Assembly (NCBI RefSeq): GCF_900107155.1
Contig: NZ_FNOX01000001.1
Location: 1 to 64,000, forward strand
Length of the DNA stretch: 64,000 nt
Direction of reading: 5' to 3'
From: Pseudomonas salomonii
Lineage (GTDB): Bacteria; Pseudomonadota; Gammaproteobacteria; Pseudomonadales; Pseudomonadaceae
Both the position numbers and the translations under genes were made by a program. Positions 17,529-27,087 of this stretch are shown here, in pieces. The notes beneath the pieces were generated by a model. It searched no databases. It worked only from the letters and a program-made list of their open reading frames with translations, and had not been told where the DNA came from. The first letter of the stretch is position 1. Each line of letters starts with the position of its first letter.

Positions 17529-18818
17529 ATGACTGCCACCTTTTCCCCACGGGCGCAGCGTTTTTCCCCTTCCGACTACAAAACCCTGGGCCTGGCCGCC
17601 CTCGGCGGCGCGCTGGAAATCTACGACTTCATTATCTTTGTGTTCTTTGCGCTGACCCTCAGCCAATTGTTCTTCCCGCCGGAAATGCCCGAATGGCTGC
17701 GCCTGCTGCAAAGCTTCGGCATCTTCGTCACCGGCTACCTGGCGCGCCCGCTGGGCGGCATCCTGATGGCGCACTTCGCCGATCACTTGGGGCGCAAACG
17801 CGTGTTCAGCCTGAGCATCCTGATGATGGCCTTGCCGTGTCTGCTGATCGGGATCATGCCCACCTACGCGCAAATCGGCTATTTCGCCCCGCTGATCCTG
17901 CTGGCCCTGCGGGTGCTGCAAGGCGCCGCAGTGGGCGGCGAAGTGCCCAGCGCCTGGACCTTCGTCGCCGAACACGCGCCGCGACACCACCGAGGCTACG
18001 CCCTGGGCTTCCTGCAAGCCGGGCTGACCTTTGGCTACTTGCTCGGTGCACTCACCGCCACCTTGCTGGCGCAGATCTTTACCCCCGCCGAGATCCTCGA
18101 CTACGCCTGGCGCTTCCCGTTTCTGCTCGGCGGCGTGTTCGGTGTGATCGGCGTATGGCTGCGCCGCTGGCTCAGCGAAACCCCGGTGTTCCTCGAAATG
18201 CAGGCTCGCCGCCAGGCTGCCGCTGAAATGCCGTTGCGCACCGTGCTGCGCGACCATCGCGCGGTGTTGCTGCCGGCGATGATCCTCACCTGCGTGCTGA
18301 CCTCGGCAGTCGTGGTGTTGGTGGTCATCACGCCCACCATGATGCAAAAAACCTTCGGCATGGGCCCCAGCCACACCTTCGCCCTAAGTGCGCTGGGTAT
18401 CGTCTTCCTCAATATAGGCTGCGTACTCGCCGGTTTGCTGGTCGACCGCATCGGCGCCTGGCGCGCAGTGCTGGTCTACAGCCTGTTGCTGCCGGTGGGC
18501 ATTGCGGTGCTGTATGCCAGCCTGATCAGCGGCGGCGTGTGGCTGGGCGCGGCGTATGCCGTGGCGGGCTTGAGTTGCGGTGTGGTAGGCGCGGTGCCAT
18601 CGGTGATGGTCGGCCTGTTCCCGGCACAGGTGCGGGTGTCGGGGATTTCGTTTACCTACAACATTGCCTATGCGTTGTGGGCGAGTACAACGCCACTGTT
18701 GCTGATCGCGTTGATGCCGACCAGCCCGTGGATTTGCGTGGGGTATTGCGGGGTGATGGGCGCGGTGGGGGTGGCGAGTGTGGCGCTGTTTGGCAAGCGC
18801 CACACCTTGGCCGCCTGA
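17529..18818 (+). CDS. MFS transporter, metabolite:proton symporter type
   Basis: This 429-residue major facilitator protein has about twelve transmembrane segments. The ARPLGGILMAHFADHLGRKR loop between segments 2 and 3 is typical of the metabolite:H+ symporter branch (relatives of ProP, KgtP and citrate carriers). RVLQGAAVGGEVP is also characteristic of that branch. The substrate cannot be told from sequence. It ends three bases before the convergent GntP-family gene. Confidence 0.85.
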   Translation: MTATFSPRAQRFSPSDYKTLGLAALGGALEIYDFIIFVFFALTLSQLFFPPEMPEWLRLLQSFGIFVTGYLARPLGGILMAHFADHLGRKRVFSLSILMMALPCLLIGIMPTYAQIGYFAPLILLALRVLQGAAVGGEVPSAWTFVAEHAPRHHRGYALGFLQAGLTFGYLLGALTATLLAQIFTPAEILDYAWRFPFLLGGVFGVIGVWLRRWLSETPVFLEMQARRQAAAEMPLRTVLRDHRAVLLPAMILTCVLTSAVVVLVVITPTMMQKTFGMGPSHTFALSALGIVFLNIGCVLAGLLVDRIGAWRAVLVYSLLLPVGIAVLYASLISGGVWLGAAYAVAGLSCGVVGAVPSVMVGLFPAQVRVSGISFTYNIAYALWASTTPLLLIALMPTSPWICVGYCGVMGAVGVASVALFGKRHTLAA

Positions 18819-18821
18819 GGG

Positions 18822-20192
18822 TCAGGTCAAAAAGTGCCAGAGCAGCAGCGTACCAACCAGCCCAACCACCGAAACAATGGTCTGCAACACCGACCACACC
18901 CAAATCGTCTGTTTCAGTTGCAAACCAAAATACTCACGCACCATCCAGAACCCGGCGTCGTTGACGTGGCAGAAGAATACCGAGCCCGCGCCGATCGCCA
19001 GTGCAACCAAGGAACTCTGAGTTGCGGCCAGCCCGGCCATCATCGGCGCGAGGATGCCCGCCGTGGTGGTGGTAGCGACCGTCGCCGAGCCGGTGGCCTG
19101 GCGCAGGGCCACGGCGATCAGCCAGGCCAGCAGCAGATACGGCATGTGCGCGCCTTCGGCGACCTTGCTGATGGTCTGGCTGACGCCGGCGTCCAGCAGG
19201 GTTTGCTTGAGGCCGCCGCCGGCGCCGATGGTCAGCAGCAACACGGCGATGGGCGCCAGGGCTTTGCGCAGGGTGTTGCCGACTTCGGCACGCGGCATAC
19301 CGGCGGCCCAGCCCAGGCAGATGACGGCAGCGATCACGGCCAGGCCCAGGGCGATCAGCGGTTCACCGAGGAACTTCAAGGTCAGGCCGACGGTACTTTC
19401 GGCTGGCAACGCGACTTTGGCCAAGGTGCTGCCGAGCATTAAAATCACCGGCAACAAAATGATCAGCAGCGACACACCAAAGCTCGGCTGGCGCGGCGCC
19501 TTGGGCGGGGCGCTGAACAGCGCGCCGATGTCGGCCGGCTCATCCACGTGCAGGCGCTTGGACAGCCAGTTGCCATAGAGCGGGCCAGCGAGAATCACGG
19601 CCGGCACCGCCAGGCAGAAGCCCAGCAGCATGGTCAGGCCCAGGTCGGCGTGCAATGCGCCCACCGCAATCAACGGCCCCGGATGCGGTGGCATCAGGGC
19701 GTGCAGGGTGGTCATGCCCGCCAGCGCCGGGATGGCGATTTTCAGCAGTGGCTGGTTCGAACGTTTGGCCATCACGAAGATAATCGGCACCATCATCACC
19801 AGGCCGACCTCGAAGAACAGCGGCAATCCAATCACCATGGCCACCAGCGCCATCACCCACGGCAGTGACTTGCCCTTGCCCAACCCGAGCAAGGTGGTGG
19901 CGATGCGGTCGGCCGCGCCGGATTCGGCCATCAGCGCGCCGAGCATCGAGCCCAGGGCAATGATGATCCCGGCTTCACCGAGGATCGCCCCGGCGCCTTT
20001 GCTGAAGGCTTTGGCGACTTCTTCAGGCGGCAACCCGGCGCCGACACCGGCGATGAACGTGCCGATCAGGATCGACAGGAACGGCGGCAGCTTGGTGGCG
20101 CTGATCAACACAATGATGCTGGCGATGGCCAGCAGAACGCAGAACATGAGGCGGGTGTCGTGAACCATCCACGCGGCAGTCGATAACTCCAA
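18822..20192 (-). CDS. gntT: Gluconate:proton symporter, GntP family
   Basis: This 456-residue membrane protein has the GntP/GntT family hallmarks: GSMLGALMAESGAADRIATTLL, HALMPPHPGPLIA and a C-terminal SVFFCHVNDAGFW. These carriers import gluconate or related sugar acids with protons. The best start is a TTG at 20192 with aaggag eight bases upstream. No gluconate kinase or GntR gene lies nearby, so the precise substrate is inferred. Confidence 0.87.
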   Translation of the reverse strand: MELSTAAWMVHDTRLMFCVLLAIASIIVLISATKLPPFLSILIGTFIAGVGAGLPPEEVAKAFSKGAGAILGEAGIIIALGSMLGALMAESGAADRIATTLLGLGKGKSLPWVMALVAMVIGLPLFFEVGLVMMVPIIFVMAKRSNQPLLKIAIPALAGMTTLHALMPPHPGPLIAVGALHADLGLTMLLGFCLAVPAVILAGPLYGNWLSKRLHVDEPADIGALFSAPPKAPRQPSFGVSLLIILLPVILMLGSTLAKVALPAESTVGLTLKFLGEPLIALGLAVIAAVICLGWAAGMPRAEVGNTLRKALAPIAVLLLTIGAGGGLKQTLLDAGVSQTISKVAEGAHMPYLLLAWLIAVALRQATGSATVATTTTAGILAPMMAGLAATQSSLVALAIGAGSVFFCHVNDAGFWMVREYFGLQLKQTIWVWSVLQTIVSVVGLVGTLLLWHFLT

Positions 20193-20408
20193 AACGGGAC
20201 TCCTTATCGAACAGGTTGGTTAATTTGTTTCTTTTTGTTTCCTGCTCGAAAAGCATACCTGATAGAACCGCCGCAGCGCTTGCATGGGCGATTTTGGTGC
20301 GCTCAATTTAACGATGAGCTGGCGGGCGCGTGACAAGTTTGCAAGGTATGCGCGGGAATTTGGCCTATAGCTCTATGATCAACGGACTACAAACCACGAG
20401 GACATTTC

Positions 20409-21314
20409 ATGAGCGCAGGACACAGCCACGCCCAAGTACGTGCCGGCCACGAACGCAAGTTATGGATGGCCCTGGGGCTGACCGGCAGCTTCATGATTGC
20501 CGAGGTTATCGGCGCTTTTGTCACCGGTAGCCTGGCGCTGTTGTCCGACGCCGCGCACATGATGACCGACGCCCTGGCCCTGGCGATTTCCCTGGTGGCC
20601 ATTCAGGTCGCCAAGCGTGCGGCCGACCGCAAGCGCACTTTTGGTTATGCGCGTTTCGAGATCCTGGCGGCGGCCTTCAATGCGCTGCTGCTGTTCGCCG
20701 TAGCGTTTTACATCCTTTACGAGGCCTATCAACGGTTGCAGGCGCCAGCCGAAATCCAGTCCGCCGGCATGCTGGTGATTGCGGTATTGGGGCTGATCGT
20801 CAACCTGATCGCCATGCGCCTGCTCAGTGCTGCCAGCGGTGAGAGCCTGAATGTGAAGGGCGCTTATCTGGAGGTCTGGAGCGACATGCTCGGTTCCATC
20901 GGCGTGATCATCGCGGCGCTGGTGATCATGTTTACCGGCTGGGGCTGGGTGGACTCCGTGGTGGCGGCGGCGATTGGTTTCTGGGTGTTGCCACGCACCT
21001 GGACGCTGCTCAAGGAAAGCATGAATGTCCTGCTGCAGGGCGTGCCGGACGGCATGGATATCGATCAGGTTGAGCAGGCCATTCGCAGCGTGCCTGGAGT
21101 CAATGACGTACACGACCTGCATATCTGGGCGCTGACCAGCGGCAAGAATGTACTGAGCACGCATTTGGTTGCGGATTCGTCCCAAGGCACCGAGCAACAG
21201 ATCCTCACGCGGGTGACGGAATTGCTGCACGAACAATTCGAGATTTCCCACGTCACCTTGCAGGTCGAAGGCGAAGGTTTTCATCACGACGACCCTGACG
21301 AGGTGCACGCTTGA
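20409..21314 (+). CDS. czcD: Cation diffusion facilitator (CzcD/ZitB type)
   Basis: This 301-residue inner-membrane pump of the CDF family exchanges zinc, cobalt or cadmium for protons. Six transmembrane segments are visible. Segment 2 has the metal-site motif LLSDAAHMMTDALALAIS (Asp47, His50, Asp54). A short histidine-containing N-terminus (AGHSHAQVRAGHE) precedes them, and the C-terminal cytoplasmic domain carries VHDLHIWALTSGKNVLSTHL. A gagg seven bases upstream supports the ATG. It leads the czcCBA block on the same strand after a 111-bp gap. Confidence 0.92.
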   Translation: MSAGHSHAQVRAGHERKLWMALGLTGSFMIAEVIGAFVTGSLALLSDAAHMMTDALALAISLVAIQVAKRAADRKRTFGYARFEILAAAFNALLLFAVAFYILYEAYQRLQAPAEIQSAGMLVIAVLGLIVNLIAMRLLSAASGESLNVKGAYLEVWSDMLGSIGVIIAALVIMFTGWGWVDSVVAAAIGFWVLPRTWTLLKESMNVLLQGVPDGMDIDQVEQAIRSVPGVNDVHDLHIWALTSGKNVLSTHLVADSSQGTEQQILTRVTELLHEQFEISHVTLQVEGEGFHHDDPDEVHA

Positions 21315-21425
21315 GCCTGTGCCTGTCGGATTTGTAATCTTTGCTCCACCGCTCTGATAAGTCGCGAAAGCTACATTGCCCCCGCTGGGAAACCTCAGCG
21401 ACTTCATGGGCGTGGAACTCTCGTT

Positions 21426-22646
21426 ATGGCACTTTCGTTTAGAACATTTTTGGGGGGCGCAGCGTTGTGGGTAGCGGCGAACGCTGCCCAGGCGCAAACC
21501 CTGACTCTTGATTCAGCCCTGCAAACCGCCTTCGCCAACAACCCCGACCTTGCCGCCGCGCAATGGGAAATCGATATTGCCGAAGGCGGCCGCCAGCAGG
21601 CGAGTTTGATCCCCAATCCAGTGGCTTCCTGGGATGCCGAAGACACCCGCCGCAACTCGCGTACCACCACGATAAAACTCAGCCAGACGTTGGAGCTGGG
21701 TGGTAAGCGTGGGGCGCGTATCGATGTGGCAACGCGCGCTCAGGATGCCGCCGCGTTGACGTTGGAGCAACGTCGCAACGGCCTGCGCGCCGATGTGATC
21801 GACAGCTACTACGGCGCCCTGCGAGCCCAGGAACGCCTCGACCTGGCGCAACGCTCGATGGCCTTGGCCGAGCGCGGCCTGGTGGTCGCCAATGGCCGCG
21901 TCAAAGCTGGCAAGTCGTCGCCGGTAGAAGCCACTCGCGCCCAGGTGCAACTGTCGGAGATCCGCCTTGAACTGAATCGCGCGCAGATCGGCCTCACGGA
22001 TGCCTACCGCCGTCTCGCCGCCAGCACCGGCAGCGCCAACCCTGACTTTCAGGCGGTCGCCACGCAAAGCCGATCCGCACCACCGTTGCCGCCCTCCGCA
22101 CCCTTGCTGGCGCGCCTGGAGCAAACCACTGAGTTGCGCCTGGCCGAACTGCACATCCAGCAAAGCGAGGCCAGCGTGGGCCTGGAAAAAGCCCAGCGGA
22201 TTCCCGACCTCGATGTATCGATCGGCAGCCAGTACGACGCCAGCGTGCGTGAACGTGTGAACGTGGTGGGCGTGTCGATGCCGATCCCATTGTTCAATCG
22301 CAACCAGGGCAATGTGCTGGCCGCCAACCGCCGCGCCGACCAGGCCCGCGACCTGCGCAACGCCGTCGAACTGCGCCTGCGCACCGAGACCCGCCAGGCT
22401 CTGGACCTGTGGCAAACCGCCGATACCGAAGTGCGCGCCTTCAACCAACAGATCCTGCCCGCCGCCCAACGCGCGGTGGACAGCGCCACCCGTGGCTTCG
22501 AGATGGGCAAGTTCAACTTCCTCGACGTACTCGACGCCCAACGCACCTTGATCGCCGCACGCACCCAATACCTCGCGGCGACCGCCCAGGCCACGGATGC
22601 CTGGGTGCGTATCGAACGGATTTACGGCGACCTCGCCCGGTTTTGA
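21426..22646 (+). CDS. czcC: CzcC, outer-membrane channel of heavy-metal efflux pump
   Basis: This 406-residue TolC-like outer-membrane factor has a signal peptide ending NAAQA. Long helical repeats follow, such as LDSALQTAFANNPDLAAAQWE near the N-terminus and ATRGFEMGKFNFLDVLDAQR near the C-terminus. It forms the exit duct of the CzcCBA tripartite efflux pump for zinc, cadmium and cobalt. It is followed 18 bp later by czcB. Confidence 0.9.
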   Translation: MALSFRTFLGGAALWVAANAAQAQTLTLDSALQTAFANNPDLAAAQWEIDIAEGGRQQASLIPNPVASWDAEDTRRNSRTTTIKLSQTLELGGKRGARIDVATRAQDAAALTLEQRRNGLRADVIDSYYGALRAQERLDLAQRSMALAERGLVVANGRVKAGKSSPVEATRAQVQLSEIRLELNRAQIGLTDAYRRLAASTGSANPDFQAVATQSRSAPPLPPSAPLLARLEQTTELRLAELHIQQSEASVGLEKAQRIPDLDVSIGSQYDASVRERVNVVGVSMPIPLFNRNQGNVLAANRRADQARDLRNAVELRLRTETRQALDLWQTADTEVRAFNQQILPAAQRAVDSATRGFEMGKFNFLDVLDAQRTLIAARTQYLAATAQATDAWVRIERIYGDLARF

Positions 22647-22664
22647 TTTTTTCTGGAGTCCTTT

Positions 22665-23771
22665 ATGAAACATACACATGGCGTGGCGCTGGCCGTCGCC
22701 CTGGGCTTGATGCTGTCTGGCTTTGCCGTCGCCGATGAAGAAGAAGGCGCGCTTGAACTCACTGAACAGCAGATCCAGGCCGCCGGTATCCAACTCGCCC
22801 AGGCGCAACCGCGCTCGATCAGCACGGTGTTGACGCTGCCGGGGGAAGTGCGATTCGACGAGGACCGTACCTCGCACATCGTCCCGCGTGCGGCCGGTGT
22901 GGTGGAGGCGGTCAAGGTCAACCTTGGGCAGTCGGTGAAGAAAGGCGAGCTGTTGGCGGTCATCTCCAGCCAGCAAATTTCCGACCAGCGCAGCGAGCTG
23001 GCAGCCAGTGAGCGTCGGGTCGAATTGGCGCGCACTACCTTCCAGCGCGAGCGCCAATTGTGGAAGGACGAAATCTCCGCCGAGCAGGATTACCTGCTGG
23101 CGCGGCAGACCTTGCAAGAGGCCGAAATCGCTCTGAACAACGCGCGCCAGAAGATGACCGCGCTCAGCGGCAGCGCGGTTCTGGTCGGTGGCAATCGTTA
23201 TGAACTGCGAGCGCCGTTTGCCGGCGTGGTGGTGGAAAAACACCTCGGCGTCGGCGAAGTGGTCAGCGAGACCAGCAACGCCTTCACGCTCTCGGACCTG
23301 TCCCAGGTGTGGGTCACCTTCGGCGTGTTCCCCAAGGATTTGAACAAGGTGCGGGTCGGCAAACCGGTGAAGGTCATCTCCACGGAAATGGGTACCGAGG
23401 TGCAGGGCACTGTGGCCTACGTCGGCAATTTGCTCGGCGAGCAGACGCGTACCGCCACCGTGCGCGTGACCGTGCCTAACCCTGATGACGCCTGGCGCCC
23501 GGGCCTGTTTGTGACGGTGCAATTGGCCACCGACACCTACCAGGCCAAAGTTACCGTGCCGCAAACCTCGATCCAGACCGTCGAGGACAAACCTTCGGTG
23601 TTCGTGCGCACTGCGCAGGGCTTCATCACCCGCCACCTCGAACTCGGTGTAAGCGAAAACGGCTACGTCGAAGTGCGCCAGGGCCTTGAAGCCGGGGCGC
23701 AGGTGGCCACCGTCGGCAGCTTCATCCTCAAGTCCGAACTGGGTAAAGGCTCGGCCGAGCACGCCCATTGA
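22665..23771 (+). CDS. czcB: CzcB, periplasmic adaptor of heavy-metal efflux pump
   Basis: This 368-residue HlyD/RND-type membrane-fusion protein has a signal peptide ending FAVA. Its lipoyl-like halves are around VPRAAGVVEAVKVNLGQSVKKG and YELRAPFAGVVVEKHLGVGE, with a helical hairpin between. The C-terminal domain includes VPQTSIQTVEDKPSVFVR. It links the CzcA pump to the CzcC channel. A ggag ribosome site precedes the ATG. Confidence 0.92.
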   Translation: MKHTHGVALAVALGLMLSGFAVADEEEGALELTEQQIQAAGIQLAQAQPRSISTVLTLPGEVRFDEDRTSHIVPRAAGVVEAVKVNLGQSVKKGELLAVISSQQISDQRSELAASERRVELARTTFQRERQLWKDEISAEQDYLLARQTLQEAEIALNNARQKMTALSGSAVLVGGNRYELRAPFAGVVVEKHLGVGEVVSETSNAFTLSDLSQVWVTFGVFPKDLNKVRVGKPVKVISTEMGTEVQGTVAYVGNLLGEQTRTATVRVTVPNPDDAWRPGLFVTVQLATDTYQAKVTVPQTSIQTVEDKPSVFVRTAQGFITRHLELGVSENGYVEVRQGLEAGAQVATVGSFILKSELGKGSAEHAH

Positions 23772-23789
23772 TCCTGCGAGTGATTCCCC

Positions 23790-26700
23790 ATGTTTGAGCG
23801 CCTTATCCAATTTGCCATCGAGCAGCGCCTCATCGTGCTGCTGGCGGTGCTGTTGATGGCCGGTGTCGGCATCGCCAGCTATCAGAAGTTGCCCATCGAC
23901 GCGGTGCCCGACATCACCAACGTGCAGGTGCAGATCAACTCGGCGGCGGCCGGTTTTTCACCGCTGGAAACCGAACAGCGCATTACCTTTGCGATTGAAA
24001 CCGCCATGGCCGGGTTGCCGGGTTTGCAGCAGACGCGCTCGTTGTCGCGCGCGGGGTTGTCCCAGGTGACGGTGATTTTCAAAGACGGCACCGACCTGTT
24101 CTTCGCCCGCCAATTGGTCAACGAGCGCCTGCAAGTGGCACGCGGGCAATTGCCGTTGGGTATCGAAACTGCGATGGGGCCGATCTCCACCGGCCTTGGG
24201 GAGATTTTCCTGTGGACCGTCGAGGCCGAAGACGGCGCGCGCAAGGACGACGGCACGCCCTACACGCCGACCGACCTGCGCGTGATCCAGGACTGGATCA
24301 TCAAGCCGCAACTGCGCAATGTGCCGGGCGTGGCCGAAATCAACACCATCGGCGGCTTCGCCAAGGAATACCAGATAGCCCCGGACCCCAAGCGCCTGGC
24401 GGCCTACAACCTGACGTTGGGTGATCTGGTCACGGCGCTGGAGCGCAACAATGCCAACGTCGGCGCCGGTTACATCGAGCGCAGTGGCGAGCAATTGCTG
24501 ATCCGTGCGCCGGGTCAGGTGGCGTCGATTGATGATATCGCCAACATTGTCATCACCAGCTCGGATGGCACGCCGATCCGCGTGCGCAATGTGGCGCAAG
24601 TCGAAATCGGCCGCGAGTTGCGCACCGGCGCGGCCACCGAAAACGGCCGGGAAGTGGTGTTGGGCACGGTGTTCATGTTGATCGGCGAAAACAGCCGCAC
24701 CGTGTCCCAGGCCGTGGCGAAAAAACTCGAAGAGATCAACCGCTCACTGCCCGCCGGTGTGGTCGCCGTCACGGTCTACGACCGCACCAACCTGGTGGAA
24801 AAAGCCATCGCCACGGTGAAGAAAAACCTCTTCGAAGGCGCGCTGCTGGTGGTCGCGGTGTTGTTTCTGTTCCTGGGCAATATCCGCGCGGCGTTGATCA
24901 CGGCGATGGTGATTCCGCTGGCAATGTTGTTCACCTTTACCGGCATGTTCACCAACAAGGTCAGCGCCAACCTGATGAGCCTCGGTGCGCTGGACTTCGG
25001 CATCATCGTCGACGGCGCAGTGGTGATCGTCGAAAACGCGATCCGCCGCCTGGCCCATGCACAGCAGCGGCATGGGCGGTTGTTAACGCGCAGCGAGCGC
25101 CTGCACGAAGTGTTCGCGGCGGCCAAGGAAGCACGGCGGGCGCTGATCTTTGGGCAGTTGATCATCATGGTGGTTTACCTGCCGATTTTCGCCCTCACTG
25201 GCGTGGCCGGGAAGATGTTCCATCCCATGGCGTTTACCGTGGTGATTGCGCTGCTGGGCGCGATGATTCTGTCGGTGACGTTCGTGCCCGCCGCAATAGC
25301 GCTGTTCGTGACCGGCAAGGTCAAGGAAGAAGAAAACCTGGTGATGCGCACTGCACGTCGGGTCTATGGGCCGGTGCTGGATTGGGTCATGGCGCGTCGT
25401 GCCTTGGTATTCGGTTTGGCGGTATTGACCATCGTCGCTTCGGGCGCGGTGGCGAGTCGCATGGGCAGCGAATTTATCCCCAGCCTCAGCGAAGGCGACT
25501 TCGCCCAGCAGGCTTTGCGCGTACCCGGTACCAGCCTGACGCAATCGGTGCAGATGCAGCAGCAGCTGGAAAAAATACTGATCGCCCAAGTGCCGGAAAT
25601 CGAGCGGGTGTTTGCGCGCACCGGCACGGCGGAAATCGCTTCCGACCCGATGCCGCCGAACATTTCCGACAGCTACGTGATGCTTAAGCCGAAGGACCAA
25701 TGGCCGGATCCGAACAAGTCGCGCGAAGCGCTGATCGCCGATATCCAGCGCGCCAGTGCGATTGTGCCGGGCAGTGCGTATGAATTGTCGCAACCGATCC
25801 AGTTGCGTTTTAACGAGCTGATTTCCGGGGTGCGCAGTGACGTGGCGGTGAAGGTGTTTGGCGATGACATGGCGGTGCTCAACAAGACCGCCGGGGAAAT
25901 CGCCGAAACCTTACAAAAGCTCGATGGCGCCTCGGAGGTGAAGGTGGAACAGACCTCCGGCCTGCCGGTGCTGACGATCAATATCGACCGTGACAAGGCC
26001 GCACGTTTTGGCCTGAATGTGGGCGATGTGCAGGACACCATTGCCGTGGCCGTGGGTGGGCGCCAGGCCGGTACGTTGTACGAAGGCGACCGGCGTTTCG
26101 ACATGGTTGTGCGGTTATCCGACGCATTGCGCACCGATATCGAGGGCCTGTCGCGGCTGTTGATTCCGGTGCCTGCCCAGGCCGGTAATGCGGCGGGGCA
26201 GTTGGGGTTTATTGCCTTGTCCCAGGTGGCGAGCCTGGACCTGGTGCTCGGCCCGAACCAGATCAGCCGCGAGAATGGCAAGCGCCTGGTGATCGTCAGC
26301 GCCAACGTGCGAGGGCGTGATATCGGCTCGTTTGTTGAGGCGGCCGAGACGGCCATCAGCACCCAGGTAAAGGTGCCCGCCGGTTACTGGACCACCTGGG
26401 GTGGCCAGTTCGAACAGTTGAAGGAAGCCTCCGAGCGTTTGCGTATTGTGGTGCCGGTGGCGTTACTGCTGGTGTTCGGGTTGCTGTTCATGATGTTCAA
26501 CAACCTCAAGGATGGTTTGCTGGTGTTTACCGGGATTCCGTTCGCCTTGACCGGTGGAATCATGGCGTTGTGGCTGCGCGATATTCCGCTGTCGATCTCG
26601 GCGGGTGTGGGCTTTATCGCGTTGTCGGGTGTGGCGGTGCTGAACGGCCTGGTCATGATTGCCTTTATCCGCAACCTGCGTGAAGAAGGGCGCCCGTTAG

Positions 26701-26924
26701 CGTTGGCGGTCAACGAAGGCGCGCTGACGCGCTTGCGCCCGGTGTTGATGACGGCGCTGGTAGCGTCACTCGGGTTTATCCCCATGGCACTCGCCACCGG
26801 CACCGGCGCCGAAGTGCAGCGGCCGCTGGCGACGGTGGTGATCGGCGGGATTATTTCCTCTACGTTGCTGACCTTGCTGGTGCTGCCGGCGCTTTACCAG
26901 TGGGCGCATCGCAGGGAGGAATGA
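23790..26924 (+). CDS. czcA: CzcA, RND heavy-metal efflux transporter
   Basis: This 1,044-residue proton-driven transporter has twelve transmembrane segments and two large periplasmic loops. Segment 4 carries DFGIIVDGAVVIVEN (from about residue 402), the DFGxxxDGAxxxxEN signature of divalent-cation (Zn/Co/Cd) HME-RND pumps, as distinct from the monovalent Cu/Ag CusA type. It is the third gene of czcCBA. Its end faces czcS across a REP inverted pair. Confidence 0.94.
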   Translation: MFERLIQFAIEQRLIVLLAVLLMAGVGIASYQKLPIDAVPDITNVQVQINSAAAGFSPLETEQRITFAIETAMAGLPGLQQTRSLSRAGLSQVTVIFKDGTDLFFARQLVNERLQVARGQLPLGIETAMGPISTGLGEIFLWTVEAEDGARKDDGTPYTPTDLRVIQDWIIKPQLRNVPGVAEINTIGGFAKEYQIAPDPKRLAAYNLTLGDLVTALERNNANVGAGYIERSGEQLLIRAPGQVASIDDIANIVITSSDGTPIRVRNVAQVEIGRELRTGAATENGREVVLGTVFMLIGENSRTVSQAVAKKLEEINRSLPAGVVAVTVYDRTNLVEKAIATVKKNLFEGALLVVAVLFLFLGNIRAALITAMVIPLAMLFTFTGMFTNKVSANLMSLGALDFGIIVDGAVVIVENAIRRLAHAQQRHGRLLTRSERLHEVFAAAKEARRALIFGQLIIMVVYLPIFALTGVAGKMFHPMAFTVVIALLGAMILSVTFVPAAIALFVTGKVKEEENLVMRTARRVYGPVLDWVMARRALVFGLAVLTIVASGAVASRMGSEFIPSLSEGDFAQQALRVPGTSLTQSVQMQQQLEKILIAQVPEIERVFARTGTAEIASDPMPPNISDSYVMLKPKDQWPDPNKSREALIADIQRASAIVPGSAYELSQPIQLRFNELISGVRSDVAVKVFGDDMAVLNKTAGEIAETLQKLDGASEVKVEQTSGLPVLTINIDRDKAARFGLNVGDVQDTIAVAVGGRQAGTLYEGDRRFDMVVRLSDALRTDIEGLSRLLIPVPAQAGNAAGQLGFIALSQVASLDLVLGPNQISRENGKRLVIVSANVRGRDIGSFVEAAETAISTQVKVPAGYWTTWGGQFEQLKEASERLRIVVPVALLLVFGLLFMMFNNLKDGLLVFTGIPFALTGGIMALWLRDIPLSISAGVGFIALSGVAVLNGLVMIAFIRNLREEGRPLALAVNEGALTRLRPVLMTALVASLGFIPMALATGTGAEVQRPLATVVIGGIISSTLLTLLVLPALYQWAHRREE

Positions 26925-26940
26925 TGCGTATGCAGTGCAG

Positions 26941-27065
26941 CAATCAAATGTGGGAGCTGTCGAGCCCCAGCGAGGCTGCGAAGGCGGCGGCACAGGCGAG
27001 ATATAAGTTGCCTGACCCACCTTTTACAGCCTCGCTGGAGTTCGACAGCTCCCACATCGAATTGC
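26941..27065. repeat. Long inverted repeat of REP type between czcA and czcS
   Basis: Two 38-bp inverted arms (26941-26978 and 27028-27065) match at about 32 positions. They contain atgtgggagctgtcga, the Pseudomonas REP-type core. A 49-bp centre separates them. The element lies between two convergent genes and can form a cruciform in DNA or a long hairpin in either transcript. Confidence 0.8.
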
Positions 27066-27087
27066 TGGGGTTTGAAGTGCGCACTCC

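Noticed and set aside
21315..21425. A CzcR/CopR-type binding site upstream of czcC
   Set aside because: Only a single tgtaat-like half-site is visible; without a second spaced half-site the call is not supported.
21513..23810. A 765-codon open frame on the strand opposite czcC and czcB
   Set aside because: It is a GC-driven antisense shadow of two clear genes; its translation has no domain features and lacks a ribosome site.
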